A DNA stretch of 64,000 nt from Osedax fenrisi (Eukaryota > Annelida > Polychaeta > Sabellida > Siboglinidae). The stretch spans positions 26,266,059 to 26,330,058 of the forward strand of contig OZ025241.1 in the NCBI GenBank assembly GCA_964019155.1, written 5' to 3'. The position numbers were made by a program, and so were the translations under genes. The notes below the pieces were generated by a model, which was not told where the DNA came from, did not search any database, and saw only the letters and a program-made list of their open reading frames with translations. This document shows, piece by piece, positions 59,673 to 64,000 of this stretch (its first letter is position 1; each line of letters starts with the position of its first letter).

Positions 59673-60771
59673 TAGACCGGTTCGTTCGATTCAATTTTTA
59701 ATCCTTCAGGTAAAATATAATACATATCTGTATTTTAGTATAATATGTATTAACAATTTTTATAAAAAAATAGTTACCTTTGGTCACGAAGCATTTAAAG
59801 TTTGAAATATAAATTATTATTTTAAGATAAAATGTATAATATTCCATGTATAATAGTAATGACACCATATTATTATCTTTGATGTTTACAAATATTTAAA
59901 TTAATATTTAAAATTAATTATGTATTTGTATTATATTTAATGAATTAATATAATATATGCCATTATTTATATTTATTATTAATATAATATCTATATTTCA
60001 TTTTTATATCTACAAATTACCAATATTAATGTCTCCTAAAACTCGAGAAAATACACCATTTTACAAAGTATTTATTTCAAAATAATTCAAAAAAATAATT
60101 AATTTTTTAAAATTAATATATATAATTATACTTTACATATATTTGAGTGATCAGATTCTATTGAATTGTGGATATAAGTTAGATATAAATGTCCTTTATA
60201 CAAATATAATTAAAAAATTAAAAAATATGTAAACATATTTTGTATTTCATATTTCAAATAAAAATCCAAAAAAATTTAAAAATGATGTTAATTTTTTTTC
60301 TAAAAATAATTTTTAATTTTTTAATAATTAATTTGAATTGTATTATTATTATCTATAAATTATATATTTTAATTTTTTAAATTAAATTGTAATAATTTAT
60401 TTATATTAAATTATACGATTTTTAGATATTTTTTTTGACTAAAATTATTTTATAAAATTTGGGCATCTAGATTGTTATGAAAAATATTTTGTACTGTTAA
60501 TACTACTTGTTATATATGTATCTAGGATATATCCATAGTTGGCTTAAAAAAAATCATCCAATTTTATAAAAATTGAATAAAACTTATTTCTATATCTCCC
60601 CCATGTTAACTTTTGTATGTATTCAATGTTAAAATAAAAAGGTCTCGTGACATAACAATATTTAAGATATAGGTCTAAAATTTTAAACACTTATTCATCA
60701 TAGCATACATAATTGTCACAGATGTGAAGGTTTTTAAAATTGCGAAAAAAAAATTAGTACGAACCGGTCTA
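59673..60771 (+). mobile_element. Non-autonomous hAT-like DNA transposon, copy 2
   Basis: Full-length relative of 866-1961 (1,099 bp) with the same TAGACCGGTTCGT termini and closely similar interior. Flanking octamers GTGTGCAT and GTGTACAG agree at 6 of 8, an eroded version of the 8-bp duplication. No coding capacity. Confidence 0.8.
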
Positions 60772-61113
60772 GTGTACAGTGTATATATATATATCGTGTA
60801 CGACGTATATTATAAAGGCAGGCCTATACACATTGATATACGTGGTTATATAACAAGTTGCGAATTAACCAACCTGATTATTATTGTTATATACGGTAAC
60901 ACGTGTATGTGTTATTATTATAGTTATATATGATAGCGGTAGAGAAGATGGACTCGAATGTAACTGTAGATCATATACACATTTAGATGTACACATATAC
61001 AACTTTAGATGTAAAGGAAACACGTAGATTCGATATCTAGGGCAATGATATATATTAGGATATTTCATATTGGGTTAATATAATATGCATTTTACATATG
61101 TGCACATATATAA

Positions 61114-61158
<45 letters not shown>

Positions 61159-61849
61159 TATATTTTTATATATAAGTACATATATATAAATATATAATAC
61201 ATGTATTAACACATAGGCTTATAATCCTCCTATAGGATAAGCGTTGATTTAAGTAAAGTTAGAACAAGGATATCAATAGGTGATTATAACTATGTAATAT
61301 GCTTCGTAATGCTTCGTATATAGATTTGTCACACTACTTTAACCACGGACAATTATACAAACAATTAGAAATACAAATTATAAGGAATTAGGGTATTGCG
61401 AGTTTATTATTACAGGAGTACCGGGTATTTTTACTTTCAGTTAACAGTATTCTATTATAACTTAACTTAAGAAGATATTCCGATAAGGTTCACATAATAT
61501 GATCGTCGTATATATAATTATCTATGACCCGATTATAATCGGGTCATGGATATAAATAACATCACATAATGGAAACTATGGAAACTTATACAAATAACGT
61601 TATATATTTCATATAACAGGAATACCAGATTGTCATTTCATTTTCTATTATTTTTCGTTTATTTTTACACTAAATATAAACGTTTACATTCTTCTTTTTT
61701 ATTTATAATTTCGTATTAATATTAGTTTAAATAGTGAATATTTAGCAAAACTGTTAACTTTATACAGTCGACTATATATTTGTTTAAATACAAAATCAAC
61801 CGATCAACTTCAAATCATTAATATATAATTATTATATAATATAATTGAG
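60772..61849. other. AT-rich stretch, nothing recognised
   Basis: (TA)n at 61114-61155 and a palindromic ATGACCCGATTATAATCGGGTCAT at about 61525-61548 (24 bp). No gene seen. Confidence 0.55.
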
Positions 61850-62250
61850 GTGATCGGGCCGTATCGTTAACCGTTAACTTACGTCAGCGTATAACCGCGA
61901 TAACATCTCCGCGACGATAGACGGCGATATAAGGCGATATCGCGCGCGATTCGGCGAGATTTATCGCCTCAACTCGAGAATTAGAGGTCCATATGTTTGA
62001 TAGCAAATTAAAAATCCATAAAATATTATAACGGGCGGTTATCACGCACGCTCTATGATAATGTTATCATCGGCCGCCGTATTGCCCGATGGCCTTGCAC
62101 TACGGTCCACATTTGGACATTTAATCGTATAATTTAGGCGTTAACTTTCACACATCGGCGCGAGTAAGACGCCAGCGTGTGTGTGCGTATGACAGCTACG
62201 TTTAGATATGTAGATTTTTATATACTCTATAGCCTATAGGCTATGGCCGC
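61850..62250. promoter_or_regulatory. CpG islet, possible promoter
   Basis: Dense CpG with repeated GGCGATAT and CGCGCGCGATTCGGCGAG, GTTAACCGTTAAC and TTACGTCAGCG words. Contrast with flanks is sharp. No exon frame longer than a dozen codons starts here, so only a regulatory or 5'-UTR role is suggested. Confidence 0.4.
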
Positions 62251-62464
62251 GGCTAGATTATGTTTTATACACGGAATAATATATAATAATACATAATCAT
62301 ATCTATATGTGTGCGTGCGTGTTTATATGTATATGCATGTGTATGTGTATGTGTACACTGTAATACGCGTATACTAAGTGTTCGTCGTGTATATGAAATT
62401 ATATGTGAATAGGGTAACATAATTATGTATAATAATTATGTATATTAATATATAGTACATATAT

Positions 62465-62642
62465 TCTAGAGTAATATTATAGTAGTAATAATACGTATTG
62501 TAATAGTTTACTATTTGAAGGGTAGAACACCAGAAACCACATCAAATCTAGAATCTAGAGTAATATTATAGTAGTAATAATACGTATTGTAATAGTTTAC
62601 TATTTGAAGGGTAGAACACCAGAAACCACATCAAATCTAGAA
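62465..62642 (+). repeat. Exact 89-bp tandem duplication
   Basis: 62465-62553 and 62554-62642 are identical. Each unit begins TCTAGAGTAATATTATAG and ends ATCAAATCTAGAA, so a TCTAGA word lies at every boundary. Confidence 0.95.
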
Positions 62643-63511
62643 TTTAATCTTTATTGGTTTTTAGTTTTTTTTTTGTTTATTGAAGTTTAATTTTTTATTG
62701 GGTTTACATTTACATAATTTAATTTCATAAAATATTTAAAATAAGAGAATATTTTAGATATATAGGATTAATTGACACAGGATATTTTCGTCCTATAACT
62801 CATAAATATATATGTATATATCATTTTATAATAACACTTTTAAAAATGGTTATTAATCCCAAATCTATAAAAAATCATAAAACCAAAAAACAATCCATCA
62901 TTAACACCTGAATATTAGCATATTATTATAATTATCATAAAAATTTTAATTTAATATAATTCAATTTAATATAAAATATTATACTATTATTATATATTTG
63001 ACGTATAATATCTATTTAAAATTTAAAACTGAGTTAATTTAAGAAAATATGAAATTCACATATGTTCATGTACGATCCAAGTAGTAGTTATATTTCACAT
63101 ACAATTATATTTTTAGTAATTTATTAATTACATTAAGTAAGAGTAGACAAGTTTAAATAGCTTTACAGATTTTCGATATTAATTAAATATTAACTAGATG
63201 AATCAGATCAGCTGCTAGTTAAATATATTCGGCTGTTAATTTATTATAACAAAATATTAAATTACATAGTGTTATTTCCATTTATACACATACGTATATA
63301 CATCTTCTTATAATTTATTAATAAATATTATTAAATTATATATATTATTATAGGTATATACCTAATCATGTGGGTATATACCTAATCATGTGGGTATATC
63401 ATTATATTTTAAATTTTTTATAATTTCTGACAGTTATTCTATGGTAAATAAATGCAAATTAATTATCAAACGAACATTAATAAACTTAGGATACACACAC
63501 ACACATACACA

Positions 63512-63556
<45 letters not shown>

Positions 63557-63859
63557 TATTGTATTGGTTAACTTAGATATTGTTTAATAAATTAAATATA
63601 TTACATAACTACTAATTAAACGAATATGAATATTAGTTAATATTAATACATACAATCGACTGTTAAGGGTCGGCAAACCTAGTTTTTGTATTTTGGTTTT
63701 ATATTGGTTTTATTTTACAATATTCAAAGTTGATTTAGCTAAATAATGATAATTAAAAGTAAATATAAGTGTAATTTTAAAACACCATTTCGTGAACAAT
63801 TTATTTATTATTATTATTTAAAATATACAACTGCAATTTTAGGAAGCTATATTTCAGAA

Positions 63860-63915
<56 letters not shown>

Positions 63916-64000
63916 TAATATATTACATAATATCACAAAATAATGTATATTTTAGAATTTTAAAATATCTGTATCATTAAAATCTAATATATATATACTC
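62643..64000. other. AT-rich stretch with simple repeats
   Basis: A 20-bp tandem (TATATACCTAATCATGTGGG, two copies) at 63354-63395, a (CA)n tract at 63491-63544 and (TA)n at 63865-63910. No gene seen. Confidence 0.65.

Overview
The window is animal nuclear DNA: strongly AT-rich, full of (TA)n arrays, minisatellites and decayed retrotransposons, with only a few short CpG-rich islets that look like parts of host genes. Evidence for a metazoan is the repeat content (CR1/L2/jockey-like, RTE-like and R4/Dong-like LINEs, a Ty3/gypsy-like pol, tRNA-derived SINEs, hAT-like and other TIR elements) together with exon-like blocks carrying splice signals and CpG-rich promoter-like motifs (NRF-1, YY1, RFX X-box, CRE and E-box types). 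I cannot name the species; an invertebrate is my guess. There is no bacterial, organellar or obvious viral gene.

Layout. 0.6-11.6 kb is a large inverted duplication (arms 626-6230 and 8770-11584). Inside the left arm are a non-autonomous hAT-like element, a fold-back element with another small hAT-like element near its centre, and a TIR element interrupted by an R4/Dong-like LINE. The right arm lacks 2,814 bp present in the left. The 2.5-kb spacer holds a LINE 3' end, a TTCGAA-rich element and a tRNA-SINE. 12.4-13.1 kb holds another LINE 3' end and a near-perfect 68-bp hairpin. 14.0-18.4 kb is the best preserved element: a two-ORF LINE with ORF1 intact and ORF2 broken by a few lesions. 19.6-20.4 kb is a 53-unit, 15-bp minisatellite with a 150-bp higher-order period.

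21.5-22.5 kb is one more LINE 3' end; 24.0-27.0 and 29.2-31.7 kb are two minus-strand RTE-like LINEs, the second interrupted or ended by a SINE; 32.4-34.7 kb is a badly decayed minus-strand Ty3/gypsy-like pol; 38.9-40.7 kb is a decayed plus-strand LINE. Two ~560-bp trinucleotide arrays of opposite polarity, (CTA)n at 37.5 kb and (TAG)n at 42.1 kb, flank that LINE.

The gene-like part is 35.3-48.9 kb: CpG islet with NRF-1 and YY1 sites (35.3-35.7), possible terminal exon (35.90-36.07, minus), ATF/CRE cluster (43.1), three TCACGTGA boxes at exact 21-bp spacing (44.07-44.12), a CpG islet with a probable first coding exon (45.36-45.51, plus), an RFX X-box (46.84) and a convincing terminal coding exon with acceptor, stop and polyA signals (48.50-48.87, minus). 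Further weak exon candidates lie at 23.7 and 28.7 kb. From 49 to 64 kb there is mostly AT-rich DNA with SINE and TIR elements, a 13-bp minisatellite, a second full copy of the hAT-like element and a CpG islet at 61.9-62.2 kb. The host exons seen here cannot be joined into a full gene within the window.
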